Below are positions 7,028-15,844 of a stretch of DNA of 35,688 nt, piece after piece. The DNA comes from Alphaproteobacteria bacterium. GTDB lineage: Bacteria; Pseudomonadota; Alphaproteobacteria; Rs-D84. A program made the position numbers and the translations under genes. The notes under the pieces were generated by a model that searched no databases, was not told the DNA's origin, and saw nothing but the letters and a program-made list of their open reading frames with translations. The first letter of the stretch is position 1; every line of letters starts with the position of its first letter. Location of the stretch: contig JAFRSF010000021.1 in NCBI GenBank assembly GCA_017427715.1, positions 1-35,688 on the forward strand, written 5' to 3'.

Positions 7028-7546
7028 TTAACGTTTGCTGAACTGTGTAGAACGACGTGCTTTGTGGAAACCATAATGCTTACGTTCAACAACACGGCTG
7101 TCGCGTGTCAAGAATCCAGCGGATTTTAATGCGGCACGCAATTCTGGTTCCGCTTTTTCCAATGCTTTGGAAATACCGTGTTTCACAGCGCCCGCCTGAC
7201 CGGACAATCCACCACCAGCAACCATTGCAACAACGTCATATGCACCATCGCGTTTTGTTACTTCAAATGGTTGTGCTAAAATCATTTGCAACACAGCACG
7301 TTTGAAATATTCGCGCATTGAAACGCCGTTGACAATCATATTACCTTTGCCAGGCATTAAATATACACGTGCAACAGAATCTTTACGTTTTCCAGTTGCG
7401 TATGTTGCGCCAGATAATTTAGTTTCAACCACTGCGGTCTTTGCCGGTGCAGATTTTGCAACAGTTGCTTTTTTTGCAGGGGCCGCTTTCTTGGTTGTTG
7501 TCTTAGCAGTTGTTTTTTTTGCTGCTGTCTTTTTTGTTTCTGTCAT
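7028..7546 (-). CDS. rpsI: 30S ribosomal protein S9
   Basis: Ribosomal protein uS9, whose C-terminal tail reaches the P-site tRNA. 172 residues. The core starts with [15 protein letters not shown] near residue 50 and includes [19 protein letters not shown] and a basic terminal [18 protein letters not shown] ending in the expected Ser-Lys-Arg. The first 45 residues are an Ala/Lys/Thr-rich, probably disordered extension, longer than in E. coli (130 residues in total). It begins two bases after the rplM stop codon and is therefore translated from the same mRNA, the conserved rplM-rpsI pair. Confidence 0.98.
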   Translation of the reverse strand: MTETKKTAAKKTTAKTTTKKAAPAKKATVAKSAPAKTAVVETKLSGATYATGKRKDSVARVYLMPGKGNMIVNGVSMREYFKRAVLQMILAQPFEVTKRDGAYDVVAMVAGGGLSGQAGAVKHGISKALEKAEPELRAALKSAGFLTRDSRVVERKHYGFHKARRSTQFSKR

Positions 7547-7548
7547 TA

Positions 7549-8019
7549 TTAGCCCCTTTTGTTTTTACGGTTCAAAGCACCAAAATCAATAACGATTGGG
7601 TTTTGTGCAGCGTGTTTGTGTTCGGCACCTGCGTATACATGCAATTTTGTTAAGCGTTTATTAGCCAACGCAACAGCAGTGCGGCGCCCCATCATACGTT
7701 TTACCGCGTTTGTAATCAATTTTTCTGGTTTTTCAGAACGCATTTGACCCAGTGTGCGTTCCTTGGTGCTGCCAGTCCACAAGGAATGCCAAAAGAACTT
7801 TGTTTTTTCGGCTTTGTGACCAGTCAAAGCGACTTTGTCAGCATTTATAATTATAACGTGGTCGCCACAATCCATATTTGGCGTCCATGTTGGTTTGTTT
7901 TTGCCACGCAGAATATTAGCCGTAAATGCAGCCAAACGTCCCAACGTGCAATCTGTTGCGTCAATCAGGTACCATTTGGCATCTAATTCGCATTTTTTTA
8001 ACGATTTTGTCGTTGTCAT
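7549..8019 (-). CDS. rplM: 50S ribosomal protein L13
   Basis: Ribosomal protein uL13, an early-assembling 23S rRNA-binding protein, 156 residues. Family blocks visible are [20 protein letters not shown] near the N-terminus, [25 protein letters not shown] sequence in the middle, and AVKRMMGR followed by [16 protein letters not shown] near the C-terminus. ATG 8019 has an AAAGGT ribosome-binding site. First gene of the rplM-rpsI operon, with a textbook promoter 40 bases upstream. Confidence 0.98.
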   Translation of the reverse strand: MTTTKSLKKCELDAKWYLIDATDCTLGRLAAFTANILRGKNKPTWTPNMDCGDHVIIINADKVALTGHKAEKTKFFWHSLWTGSTKERTLGQMRSEKPEKLITNAVKRMMGRRTAVALANKRLTKLHVYAGAEHKHAAQNPIVIDFGALNRKNKRG

Positions 8020-8058
8020 TGTTTTTTACCTTTTTGTGTTGTTAAAAATAACGTGCAC

Positions 8059-8087
8059 ATTATGTCGCAAATACGCACAAATGTCAA
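8059..8087 (-). promoter_or_regulatory. rplM-rpsI promoter
   Basis: On the minus strand a perfect TTGACA (8082-8087), 17 bases, then CATAAT (8059-8064). Confidence 0.8.
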
Positions 8088-8096
8088 GAAAAATCA

Positions 8097-8118
8097 ATAT
8101 GGTAATATAATACCGTAT
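8097..8118 (-). terminator. Possible argS terminator
   Basis: ATATGGTA (8097-8104) pairs with TACCGTAT (8111-8118) with one G-T pair, and T-rich sequence follows on the minus strand. It is AT-rich and weak, but placed directly after argS. Confidence 0.45.
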
Positions 8119-8120
8119 TT

Positions 8121-9776
8121 TTACATTTCGTCTGGAATCTGTAATCCCATTAAATCAATTGCAGTTGCCAATGTATCAAAAGTCAATTTTGTAATATATA
8201 ACCGCCCTGCTTTGATTTCTGGTGTAATATCATCGCGCAAAATTGGGCAATTATGGTAGAAATTATTTGCTAACTGACATAAATCATATGTATAGTTTGC
8301 CAACATATCTGTTGCGCGATTTTCAAATGCGGATAATATCATATGTTCAAAATCCATTATCTGAATTAATAAATTACGTTCTTCGGCTGATAATGCGTAC
8401 GATGTTGGTTTGACAATATCTGTGTTGGCGCGTTTTAACACAGCAGCCAAACGAACCGCCGTGTACAAAATATATGGACCGGTGCGTCCTTCAAAATTGG
8501 TTATAGATTTTGCATCAAATACATAATCTGATTTTACATCATGTATTAAATCATTAAATTTGACTGCGGCAACCGCAATCTGATTGATTGTGTTGTCATC
8601 GATTTTTTTATTTGATTCGGCAACACGTTCCTGTACGGCTGTTGTCACCATGTTTAAAATGTCAGATAAACTTGCCACATCTCCATCACGTGTCTTGAAC
8701 GGTTTACCGTCTGTGCCGGTTATTGTTCCAAATCCAACATGAATTAAATCAGCAGTCGTTATGTCTGCCATTTTTGCAACACGAAACAATTGTTGAAAAT
8801 GCAATGTTTGACGCGAATCTGTAAAATAAATTACTGTGTCGGGTTTGTCATTTTGGCTTCTGTAATAAATTGCAGCCAAATCCCATGCATCATAAGTTTG
8901 TGCATTGGCACTGTTTTGAATCATCAAAGGTGGCATTGGCGCGTTATCTTGTTCGTTACGAACATTCACAACCAAAGCCCCATCTGATTCTTGCAATAAT
9001 TGTTTGTTTTTTAATATCTTGATAACAGATGGAACATATTCAGACATGCCATGCTCCCCTATTGTTTTATCAAATGGTTTTGCATTTAAACGAATCAAAA
9101 TGTCGTCCATCTGTTTTAAAGACATAGAAATAAAATTGTTGTATATATTTAAATATTCTTGATTACCGGATTGTAATTCAGATGTAATTTTGCGTGCAAG
9201 ATTTAACCAATCTTCGTCTTGTTTAGCGCGCATAGTTGATTTTGGATATATTTCATTCAATTCCGCTACATTTTTCGGTATACCATATTCCAGAATCCAT
9301 GCGATAATAAGTCCTATTGGTCGACCCCAATCACCAATGTGGTTGTAACTGATTGTTTTATGACCAACAAAATTAGCAATACGGTTAAATGTGTCCCCAA
9401 CAACAGTTGTGCGCAAATGGCCGATATGTAATGCTTTGCCAATGTTATAACTACCGTAATCCAAATCAATTTGCAGTGGTTTTTGTGCGGCAATCTGTGT
9501 CGGTATAGTTGTGTTATTCAGTATAAAATCATCTTTTATTTTGATGTTGATAAAACCAGGACCAGCAACAGAAATATATTCAACAAAATCAAGTTTTTGT
9601 AGTTTGGGTATAATTTCATTTGCTAATTCACGTGGATTTTTGCCTGCTTTTTTTGCGCCGACCATCGCGGCATTTGTAGAAAAATCACCAAAATCGCGAT
9701 TTTTTGGAATCTCCAAATTCGCAGTAAAACCTAATGTTTCATTTATTGCATCTGATACATACTTGTAAAGATTCAT
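8121..9776 (-). CDS. argS: Arginyl-tRNA synthetase
   Basis: Class I enzyme charging tRNA-Arg with arginine. 551 residues, a normal length. The N-terminal additional domain (residues 1-95) includes KNRDFGDFSTNAAM. The catalytic Rossmann fold carries the HIGH motif in ALHIGHLRTT, preceded by the family-typical LDYGSYNIGKA. The KMSK-equivalent loop is GKPFKTRDG, and the all-alpha anticodon-binding domain ends with the typical GLQIPDEM terminus. ATG 9776 has only a weak ribosome-binding site (ACGAGA) and lies 15 bases after the kinase gene, so it is probably co-transcribed and translationally dependent on it. Confidence 0.97.
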   Translation of the reverse strand: MNLYKYVSDAINETLGFTANLEIPKNRDFGDFSTNAAMVGAKKAGKNPRELANEIIPKLQKLDFVEYISVAGPGFINIKIKDDFILNNTTIPTQIAAQKPLQIDLDYGSYNIGKALHIGHLRTTVVGDTFNRIANFVGHKTISYNHIGDWGRPIGLIIAWILEYGIPKNVAELNEIYPKSTMRAKQDEDWLNLARKITSELQSGNQEYLNIYNNFISMSLKQMDDILIRLNAKPFDKTIGEHGMSEYVPSVIKILKNKQLLQESDGALVVNVRNEQDNAPMPPLMIQNSANAQTYDAWDLAAIYYRSQNDKPDTVIYFTDSRQTLHFQQLFRVAKMADITTADLIHVGFGTITGTDGKPFKTRDGDVASLSDILNMVTTAVQERVAESNKKIDDNTINQIAVAAVKFNDLIHDVKSDYVFDAKSITNFEGRTGPYILYTAVRLAAVLKRANTDIVKPTSYALSAEERNLLIQIMDFEHMILSAFENRATDMLANYTYDLCQLANNFYHNCPILRDDITPEIKAGRLYITKLTFDTLATAIDLMGLQIPDEM

Positions 9777-9791
9777 GATAATCTCGTTTAA

Positions 9792-11072
9792 TTATACCGG
9801 TAAAGTTATGCGTACTTTTAACCCGCCCAGTTCACTGTTTTCAAGGAATATCTGACCGCCATGATTTTCAATTGCGGTCTGTGCAATCGACAGCCCCAGA
9901 CCTGTGCTGCCGGTCGATTCATTACGCGATTCATCAAGACGAACAAATGGTTGTAAAGCCAATGCTTTTTTATCATCTGGTATACCAATTCCATCGTCTT
10001 CTATGGTAACCGTTACAGAATCTTCTGTGTCACGTTCTGTTATTTTTATTTGTTTTTTTGCGTATCTTGCTGCATTTTCGATTATATTTGTAAATGCACT
10101 GGTCAAGGACGAAGGACGCGCATAAAATTGAACCGGATTTTCAGGTAAATCTAAAATAATTTTTTTATCTGGTGCAGCATCACGAGCGATACGTGTTAGC
10201 ATGGCGGGTAATTCGGTTGCTTGTTCAATTTCTGGCATTTCGCCACGAGCAAAGGCCAAATAACCATTTATCATTTCAGACATACGGTCAATATTGTGTA
10301 ATAAATCTTCTTTGGATGCAGAATCTGTTTCTATGGCCAAGCGCATACGTGTCAACGGAGTTTTCAAATCATGTCCCACTGCGTTTAACATATCTGTTCT
10401 GGTTTTATTATATCTGTTCAAACGCTCTTTCATGGTAATCATGGCAGTGGCTGCTTCTCTGATTTCAGCTGAACCGCTGGGCTGGAATCCTGGTACATCC
10501 ATACCACGGCCAAATTTATTTGCTGCTTTTGCAATACGGCGAATGCTGCGCGTATGAAATATGACAAACGGGGTGATTAATACAGATACAATCAAAATTG
10601 ACCCAATCAACCATATCAAAAATACTTCCGTACTGGTGGAATAAATACGATACATAGATGTTCCGAAAGTTGCAATTTTACCATCTTTGGTTGGGATATC
10701 GACAAACAACAATCGCTTTGCCCTATCTACGTAAATCTGAGCAGGTTGTTGCAAGCTTGCTTGTAAATCTTTGGCTAACTGCCCTGCTTCTCTAGATTTG
10801 TTGTCATTTTTAGCAGGCCTATTTAATTGACTGTTAATAGTGACATTTATACCAATATCACGAGCCAATGTTTTTACTGAATTATCGTCACCTTTGTCAA
10901 GAAAATGCATCATCGTCGTTATTTCGCCAGATAATGTTCGTGCCAAAGTATTGTGAACACGGCGCCAATGATTGCCAAAAAAGGCGTTTGCAACAATCAA
11001 TTCTGCTAAAACCAAAGGAACCAGTACCATTAAAATGGTACGCCATAAGAAACTGCGAGGTATCAATCTCAT
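9792..11072 (-). CDS. Sensor histidine kinase, EnvZ-type
   Basis: Inner-membrane two-component kinase, 426 residues. Transmembrane segment 1 is at about 10-32, a periplasmic domain at 33-147 and transmembrane segment 2 at about 150-172. A HAMP linker follows (RSIRRIAKAANKFGRG), then the H-box AVGHDLKTPLTRMRL with phospho-acceptor His234. The N-box is IENAARYAKK (Asn333), G1 DDGIGIP (359-365) and G2 GLGLSI (391-396). The H-box and overall order resemble EnvZ. The start ATG overlaps the stop of the response regulator by four bases, so they form one translational unit. The signal sensed is not evident; the periplasmic part has no motif I recognise. Confidence 0.93.
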   Translation of the reverse strand: MRLIPRSFLWRTILMVLVPLVLAELIVANAFFGNHWRRVHNTLARTLSGEITTMMHFLDKGDDNSVKTLARDIGINVTINSQLNRPAKNDNKSREAGQLAKDLQASLQQPAQIYVDRAKRLLFVDIPTKDGKIATFGTSMYRIYSTSTEVFLIWLIGSILIVSVLITPFVIFHTRSIRRIAKAANKFGRGMDVPGFQPSGSAEIREAATAMITMKERLNRYNKTRTDMLNAVGHDLKTPLTRMRLAIETDSASKEDLLHNIDRMSEMINGYLAFARGEMPEIEQATELPAMLTRIARDAAPDKKIILDLPENPVQFYARPSSLTSAFTNIIENAARYAKKQIKITERDTEDSVTVTIEDDGIGIPDDKKALALQPFVRLDESRNESTGSTGLGLSIAQTAIENHGGQIFLENSELGGLKVRITLPV

Positions 11073-11719
11073 TTTTTTACCGCTTGGTTGTGTATCATTT
11101 TATAACCCATTCCGCGAACGGTTATAATATCTATATTTGATAATACACCATTTATTTTATTACGCAAGCGTTTTGCAACCATCGGTGTCGCTGATACAAT
11201 AGTTCCCACAGGAGTAACCAGATTTTGTAATAATTTTTTTTCTTCGTTTGATAAAGACAATAATTTATTTGGAATGTTATCGCCTGTGTCAACAAAAAAT
11301 TCGTTGTCGACAAATGATAAACCGTTCGGCAACGTGTTCAGGGATTGTTTTGGTGTTTGCTGGTTTATGATGTTATTTATGCGCAGAATTAATTCTTGTA
11401 ATTGAAATGGTTTTGTCATGTAATCGTTTGCACCTGTGGATAAACCCGCAATAGCATTTTCAGAACCAGATAACGCAGTCAACATTATTACAGGCGTTTT
11501 GTTTCCCGTTCTGCGGATTTGATTTAAAAAGGACAGACCATCTTGTCCCGCCATCATTCTGTCTAGAACAATTGCATCAACAGATATACGATTTAATATT
11601 TGTGTGGCAGATTCTGCAGATTCGGCGCATATGACATTAAAATTATTTTTCCGTAATCCCAATGCTAATGTATCGCGTAACATTTTGTCATCATCAATAA
11701 CAAAAATATTTTTCTTCAT
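11069..11719 (-). CDS. OmpR-family response regulator
   Basis: Cognate regulator of the kinase at 9792-11072, 216 residues. The receiver domain (1-118) has the acidic pair DDD at 9-11, phospho-acceptor Asp53 in IVLDRMM, the LTALSG switch Thr, and Lys in MTKPF. The C-terminal part is a shortened winged helix: RLRNKING followed by DIITVRGMGYKMI matches the recognition-helix and wing region of OmpR-type domains. No clear ribosome-binding site before ATG 11719. It is separated by 48 bases from the upstream secreted-protein gene without a terminator, suggesting one operon. Target genes unknown; an EnvZ/OmpR-like role in envelope gene control is inferred. Confidence 0.92.
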   Translation of the reverse strand: MKKNIFVIDDDKMLRDTLALGLRKNNFNVICAESAESATQILNRISVDAIVLDRMMAGQDGLSFLNQIRRTGNKTPVIMLTALSGSENAIAGLSTGANDYMTKPFQLQELILRINNIINQQTPKQSLNTLPNGLSFVDNEFFVDTGDNIPNKLLSLSNEEKKLLQNLVTPVGTIVSATPMVAKRLRNKINGVLSNIDIITVRGMGYKMIHNQAVKK

Positions 11720-11767
11720 CTATTATTTGTCTTTGTTTGTGCCAACAACTGAATAACATAAAGTTTT

Positions 11768-12691
11768 TTAGTTTTCTAACGCTTCAACTGCGTATTCGCC
11801 TGGTTTAATATTATTATTTGACCCAACAGAATTGCCTTTGTCTTGGAAAGCGGTAGCGCGGAACTGCATTCCATTTGTTGTGAATTCTGTTTTGAACACC
11901 AAATAACCTGTTCTGCTACCGATAGTTGGACCTTGCATTCCCAAAGAATAATAACCGCCAATCAGACCATAATCTAAATCTATATAGTCAATATTTAGCA
12001 ACAAAGACACATTTGACATACCATCACTGGTCATGTTGCAAGCAAATTCGCGATTAGTCAGAGTTGCTTGGGAGTTATTTGGGACAGATATGTCCATAAC
12101 CGTTGGTTCACACATGCGTTGAATTCCATTTACCAAAAATTCATATGTCATGGTGACGGTTGCCATTGATAAACCAGTAGACAGATTTACCTGTGAAATT
12201 GTGGCCTTTGGTATCTTTACCAAAGCATTCGCTATGCCAGCGCGGACAGGAAACGAAATACCAGATTGTAAACAACTACGTGAAAATGGATCTGCTTCGC
12301 ATATATACAATCTTGAATGTGCGTTCGTCATAAACATATTAGCCAAACTGTTGAACAAAAAAGTGCGCGTAATACGGTTATTTAACCGTGTACAATTAAA
12401 ATTACGACAAATTACTGTTGGTCTTTCTGCAAAATCAACCCCAGGATGCATATATGCTTCTTCGTTACGAACGTTATAAATCATTTGATCGTAATTCATT
12501 TCGTCATCCATGTTCATAAACTCTGTTTCAGGAATAAAGTTAGGATCATCTGGATATGCATAATATGATTGAACGGGGGTTTCTGTATAAACAGTTTGGA
12601 ATTCATCAACTGTATAATCAACATATTCGGCAGCCCAAACATTATTCTGTCCCAGAATTAACATAACTAATAAAGTAAGAAATCTTTTCAT
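11768..12691 (-). CDS. Secreted protein of unknown function
   Basis: 307 residues. The signal peptide is at 1-20 (MKRFLTLLVMLILGQNNVWA, cleavage after AWA-like Ala-Ala). An acidic, Tyr-rich stretch (to about residue 75) follows, then a Cys-containing beta-rich domain with ICRNFNCTRLNNR, ICEADPFSRSC, MCEPTV and REFACNM, perhaps two or three disulfides. No transmembrane anchor or lipobox. I do not recognise the family. ATG 12691 has an AAAGGAAAGG ribosome-binding site. It is first in a likely operon with an OmpR/EnvZ-type pair and argS, so it may be a periplasmic or surface component whose expression or sensing is tied to that system; this is inference from position only. Confidence 0.8.
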   Translation of the reverse strand: MKRFLTLLVMLILGQNNVWAAEYVDYTVDEFQTVYTETPVQSYYAYPDDPNFIPETEFMNMDDEMNYDQMIYNVRNEEAYMHPGVDFAERPTVICRNFNCTRLNNRITRTFLFNSLANMFMTNAHSRLYICEADPFSRSCLQSGISFPVRAGIANALVKIPKATISQVNLSTGLSMATVTMTYEFLVNGIQRMCEPTVMDISVPNNSQATLTNREFACNMTSDGMSNVSLLLNIDYIDLDYGLIGGYYSLGMQGPTIGSRTGYLVFKTEFTTNGMQFRATAFQDKGNSVGSNNNIKPGEYAVEALEN

Positions 12692-12743
12692 GGTGTCTAA
12701 CCTTTCCTTTTGTACATATATAATATCATATGTTTACATAGAA

Positions 12744-12772
12744 TGTTAAAATATTTTACATGGCTATGTCAA
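12744..12772 (-). promoter_or_regulatory. Possible promoter of leftward secreted protein operon
   Basis: Two overlapping readings on the minus strand. TTGACA (12767-12772), 17 bases, then TTAACA (12744-12749) is one. In the other, TTAACA itself serves as -35 for TATTAT at 12720-12725 (18-base spacer). Either would drive the gene starting at 12691. Confidence 0.35.
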
Positions 12773-12788
12773 AACAAAAATATTTTTA

Positions 12789-12818
12789 TTGAAAAGAATA
12801 ATCAATTTGTTCTATAAA
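12789..12818 (+). promoter_or_regulatory. Promoter of hydrolase-ruvB-tol operon
   Basis: TTGAAA (12789-12794), an 18-base spacer and TATAAA (12813-12818), 40 bases before the first start codon. No terminator is seen until 16606, so all six genes may depend on it. Confidence 0.6.
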
Positions 12819-12857
12819 TATGTTCAGAAAAGATAAAAATTAAACCAAGGTGAAGAA

Positions 12858-13517
12858 ATGGTAGATGTTATTATTACAGGAGAATCTGGTAAACTACATG
12901 CTGTATATCATAAATCAGAACAAGAAGCAGCGCCTTTGGCTGTTATATTGTCTGGCAGTCCGCGTCAAAAATATCATATGAATGATCGTGTCTCGTATGC
13001 TATGTTTCGTGCATTTATGGATATTGGTTTTTCTGTGGTGCGTTTTAATTACCGTGGTGTGAATGATTCAGAAGGTTCAATTGGCACAACGGCAGATAAT
13101 ATGCTGGATATAGCCACTGTTATAGATTGGATTCAAAATAATAACGAAGACAGTGATAAAATTTGGTTGGCTGGTCATCAGTTGGGTGCGTGGTACGTTT
13201 TACAAGCAATGATGCGACGTCCAGAAATATCTGGTTTTGCATTGATATCACCTGATACTTCTATATCTGATTTTGGTTTTTTGTCGCCACGTCCAAACCG
13301 GGGATTGTTATTACAGGGGGCAAACGAAGGGGAAGAAGCATCTAGTTTTGGTGCGCATTTGACGCAGATTTTGAAAAAACAGGCACAAATTGATTTGGAA
13401 ACAATCCGTGTTAAAAATGCAGATGCAAATTATTCATTGCCTGCTGATTTAAGACAGATGTATAATGATTTAAAGGCATATGTTGGCCGTGAAAACGCAG
13501 AAGATAAATTGTTATAA
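12858..13517 (+). CDS. Alpha/beta-hydrolase-fold protein lacking catalytic residues
   Basis: 219 residues. The fold pattern matches the small alphaproteobacterial COG2945-type alpha/beta hydrolases: [14 protein letters not shown] (residues 60-73), DWIQNNN, and a nucleophile-elbow region [10 protein letters not shown] at 103-112. The elbow normally reads G-x-S-x-G; here it is GHQLG, with Gln108 where Ser should be. The usual HPHP-x-GG oxyanion loop is replaced by [12 protein letters not shown], and the C-terminal His region reads NADANYSL with no His. So it is probably a non-catalytic member of the family, perhaps a binding or scaffold protein. ATG 12858 has an AAGGTGAAG ribosome-binding site. 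First gene of the ruvB-ybgC-tol operon. Confidence 0.85.
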   Translation: MVDVIITGESGKLHAVYHKSEQEAAPLAVILSGSPRQKYHMNDRVSYAMFRAFMDIGFSVVRFNYRGVNDSEGSIGTTADNMLDIATVIDWIQNNNEDSDKIWLAGHQLGAWYVLQAMMRRPEISGFALISPDTSISDFGFLSPRPNRGLLLQGANEGEEASSFGAHLTQILKKQAQIDLETIRVKNADANYSLPADLRQMYNDLKAYVGRENAEDKLL

Positions 13518-13519
13518 TT

Positions 13520-14512
13520 ATGATGGAACAAAATAAACGATTTTTAGACCCAAATATACCAGATGAAATGGCAGCTACGATTCGTCCTAAAACATTAAAG
13601 GATTTTATTGGACATGATGCTTTAAAGCAAAATCTGTCCGTGTTTGTGTCTGGGGCGCGCAGTCGTGGTGAAGCAATGGATCATGTTTTGTTGTATGGAC
13701 CTCCGGGACTTGGCAAAACGACTTTGGCACATATTATTGCAAATGAACTTGGAACTAATTTTCGTGCTACTTCTGCACCTATGTTAACAAAACAAGGTGA
13801 TTTAGCAGCGATTTTAACTGCGCTGGAACCGATGGACGTATTGTTCATAGATGAAATTCATCGTTTGCCCACTGCCATAGAAGAAGTATTATATTCTGCA
13901 ATGGAAGATTTTAAATTAGATATCATGCTGGGCGAAGGTCCCACGGCAAAAAGTGTGCGTATAGATTTACCGCCATTTACTTTGGTCGGTGCAACAACCA
14001 GAACGGGGTTGCTATCAAATCCTTTACGTGACAGATTTGGTATAGATTTAAGATTATCTTTTTATTCTGCGAATGATTTGGCAAAGATTATTGTTCGCAG
14101 TGCGCAGATTCTTGGAACACAAATTGATGCAACTGGTGCGGTTATGTTGGCACAATCTTCGCGTGGGACACCACGTATTGCAAATCGGTTGTTAAAACGT
14201 GCGCGTGATTTTGCTGCCGCAACTGGTAAAGATGTCATAGATACAGATACTATTAAAACAACTTTATACCAATTACAAATTGATGAAATGGGCTTAGATA
14301 ATATTGACCGTGAATATATAAACGTGATTATAAAAAATTATGCAGGTGGACCCGTTGGGATTGATAATTTATCGGCGGCCTTGTCAGAACCATCTGATAC
14401 GATTGAAGATGTTATTGAACCGTATTTAATGCAACTTGGATTCATTCAACGTACCCCGCGTGGTCGTGTTGTGACAGATACTGGTTATAAACATGTTGGT
14501 TTTGAAAAATAA
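13520..14512 (+). CDS. ruvB: Holliday junction branch migration helicase RuvB
   Basis: Hexameric AAA+ motor that drives branch migration with RuvA in recombinational repair. 330 residues. Walker A is GPPGLGKTT near residue 60 and Walker B is LFIDEIHRL. Sensor I and the arginine region are [18 protein letters not shown]. The C-terminal winged-helix domain contains [15 protein letters not shown] and ends in [11 protein letters not shown]. It starts two bases after the hydrolase stop with ATGATG and no distinct ribosome-binding site, so translation is probably coupled. ruvA and ruvC are not in the window. The ruvB-ybgC-tolQ order is common in alphaproteobacteria. Confidence 0.98.
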   Translation: MMEQNKRFLDPNIPDEMAATIRPKTLKDFIGHDALKQNLSVFVSGARSRGEAMDHVLLYGPPGLGKTTLAHIIANELGTNFRATSAPMLTKQGDLAAILTALEPMDVLFIDEIHRLPTAIEEVLYSAMEDFKLDIMLGEGPTAKSVRIDLPPFTLVGATTRTGLLSNPLRDRFGIDLRLSFYSANDLAKIIVRSAQILGTQIDATGAVMLAQSSRGTPRIANRLLKRARDFAAATGKDVIDTDTIKTTLYQLQIDEMGLDNIDREYINVIIKNYAGGPVGIDNLSAALSEPSDTIEDVIEPYLMQLGFIQRTPRGRVVTDTGYKHVGFEK

Positions 14513-14535
14513 CTTTTATATTATGGAATAATATT

Positions 14536-14913
14536 ATGAAAACAGCACATATTTTTAATTTTTCTGTTGCGTTTGCGGATACTGATTTACAAGGTATTAT
14601 GTATCATGGACGTTATGTAGAGGTGGCTGAACGTGCCAGAACAAATTGGTCCAAAGATATTGTTGTGCCGGATGATGACTTCGGGTTTATTATTCGTGAG
14701 TTAAATATAAAATATAAAAGTCCATTAAAACTGGGTGATGATTTTATTGTTGAAACACAGCCAATTAAAATTGGTGCTGCATCCATGGTTGTTGAACAAA
14801 AATTCGTGAAAGGCGAAACGATTTGTGCTATAATGAACATCACAATAGCGTATTTGGGTTCTGATATGCGACCAATGGCAATACCAGAAACTATTATAAA
14901 TGCGTTGACATAA
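14536..14913 (+). CDS. ybgC: YbgC-type acyl-CoA thioesterase
   Basis: Hotdog-fold thioesterase of the 4-hydroxybenzoyl-CoA/YbgC family that hydrolyses acyl-CoA or acyl-ACP, usually encoded with tol-pal. 125 residues. The N-terminal signature AFADTDLQGIMYHGRYVEVAERAR contains the catalytic Asp of the D-T-D-x-x-G-x-x-Y-H motif and the following helix. The beta strands after it (NIKYKSPLKLGDDFIVETQP) fit the fold. It lies between ruvB and tolQ, as in many Gram-negatives. The start at 14536 is preceded by GGAATAAT. Confidence 0.93.
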   Translation: MKTAHIFNFSVAFADTDLQGIMYHGRYVEVAERARTNWSKDIVVPDDDFGFIIRELNIKYKSPLKLGDDFIVETQPIKIGAASMVVEQKFVKGETICAIMNITIAYLGSDMRPMAIPETIINALT

Positions 14914-14935
14914 AATGAAATAAAAGGAAAGGAAA

Positions 14936-15427
14936 ATGGAAAATAATTTTTCGTTGTTATCTTTGTTTAGTGGTCGTGATTTGATGACTTTGTTTGTGTC
15001 TGTGGTTTTGGTTGTGACCAGTGTTTTATCGTGGACTGTGATTATAGAAAAAATAAGATTATGGCACGCACAGAAACGAAATCCTGTGATGATTAGACAT
15101 GGTGACAATCTTGAAACTATAGCCGACAAATTGATAAAGCCATTTGATAAAAATCTTTGGTTTTTGTCTTTGGTGTCTTATGTTGCACCATTTGTTGGAT
15201 TATTTGGTACTGTGTGGGGGGTGATGGATTCGTTTGCATCAATTGGTGTAAATCAATCGGTCAGTATCGGGGTGATTGCACCTGGGCTGGCGGTTGCTTT
15301 GGGAACTACTGCGTTGGGATTGATTGCTGCGGTTCCTGCTGCAATAGCGTATGGTTTTTTTGCCAAGAAAGCAGATGATTTATATGATTCTTTCCAAGAA
15401 CTTATCAAAGAAATTAAACATAAATAA
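14936..15427 (+). CDS. tolQ: TolQ-like proton channel protein, short loop
   Basis: MotA/TolQ/ExbB family inner-membrane protein that with TolR uses proton motive force to energise TolA during envelope constriction. Three membrane segments are visible: about residues 16-38, 72-97 (SYVAPFVGLFGTVWGVMDSF) and 112-142 (VIAPGLAVALGTTALGLIAA). The second and third carry the family's conserved Gly/Thr/Pro pattern. It is only 163 residues, against about 230 in typical TolQ; the cytoplasmic loop between segments 1 and 2 is about 35 residues instead of about 100. Ends are intact, so this is a compact form rather than a broken gene. Strong AAAGGAAAGG ribosome-binding site. Confidence 0.93.
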   Translation: MENNFSLLSLFSGRDLMTLFVSVVLVVTSVLSWTVIIEKIRLWHAQKRNPVMIRHGDNLETIADKLIKPFDKNLWFLSLVSYVAPFVGLFGTVWGVMDSFASIGVNQSVSIGVIAPGLAVALGTTALGLIAAVPAAIAYGFFAKKADDLYDSFQELIKEIKHK

Positions 15428-15844
15428 ATGGGGTTTGTTATGACACGCAGACGTTCCGGGATTTCTGATACAGGCATGTCTTTGACACCAATGATAGATA
15501 TCATGACTACGTTATTAGCGGTGTTTATGGTAACTACACCTTTGATGACGGCGGGTATAGATATTGATTTGCCGCGTGCAGGTAAATCAACTATGACGGG
15601 TAATGATCATGCGATTCAAATCAGTGTGGATGCCAAGGGCAATTATTATTTGTTGGATATGCAATTACCGCGTGATGAAATTGTTAAACGTGCGATTGCA
15701 ATGCGTGGTGAAAATCCAAATTTGGCGATTACTTTAAGTGGTGACACACATGCTGATTACGGTGCTGTTATGTCTATGATGGGTAAATTAAAGGATGTTG
15801 GTTTTCAGCGTGTTGGATTGAGAACGCAAATTGATAATAAATAA
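15428..15844 (+). CDS. tolR: TolR-like biopolymer transport protein
   Basis: ExbD/TolR family, 138 residues. There is one N-terminal membrane segment (about residues 18-40) with the conserved channel Asp24 in LTPMIDIMTTLL. It is followed by the GIDIDLPRA linker and a periplasmic domain ending DVGFQRVGLRT, the usual family terminus. It starts directly at the tolQ stop codon (TAA-ATG). A second in-frame ATG at 15440 has a better ribosome-binding site (GGGG six bases upstream) and would begin MTRRRSG; both are possible. Acts with TolQ as stator. Confidence 0.93.
   Translation: MGFVMTRRRSGISDTGMSLTPMIDIMTTLLAVFMVTTPLMTAGIDIDLPRAGKSTMTGNDHAIQISVDAKGNYYLLDMQLPRDEIVKRAIAMRGENPNLAITLSGDTHADYGAVMSMMGKLKDVGFQRVGLRTQIDNK

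Noticed and set aside
7410..7546. Ala/Lys/Thr-rich N-terminus of ribosomal protein S9 as a novel fusion
   Set aside because: Basic low-complexity N-terminal extensions of S9 are seen in many bacteria; the frame and start are otherwise normal.
13520..14512. ruvB without ruvA and ruvC as a broken repair system
   Set aside because: ruvAC are often encoded elsewhere in reduced alphaproteobacterial genomes; the RuvB sequence is complete.
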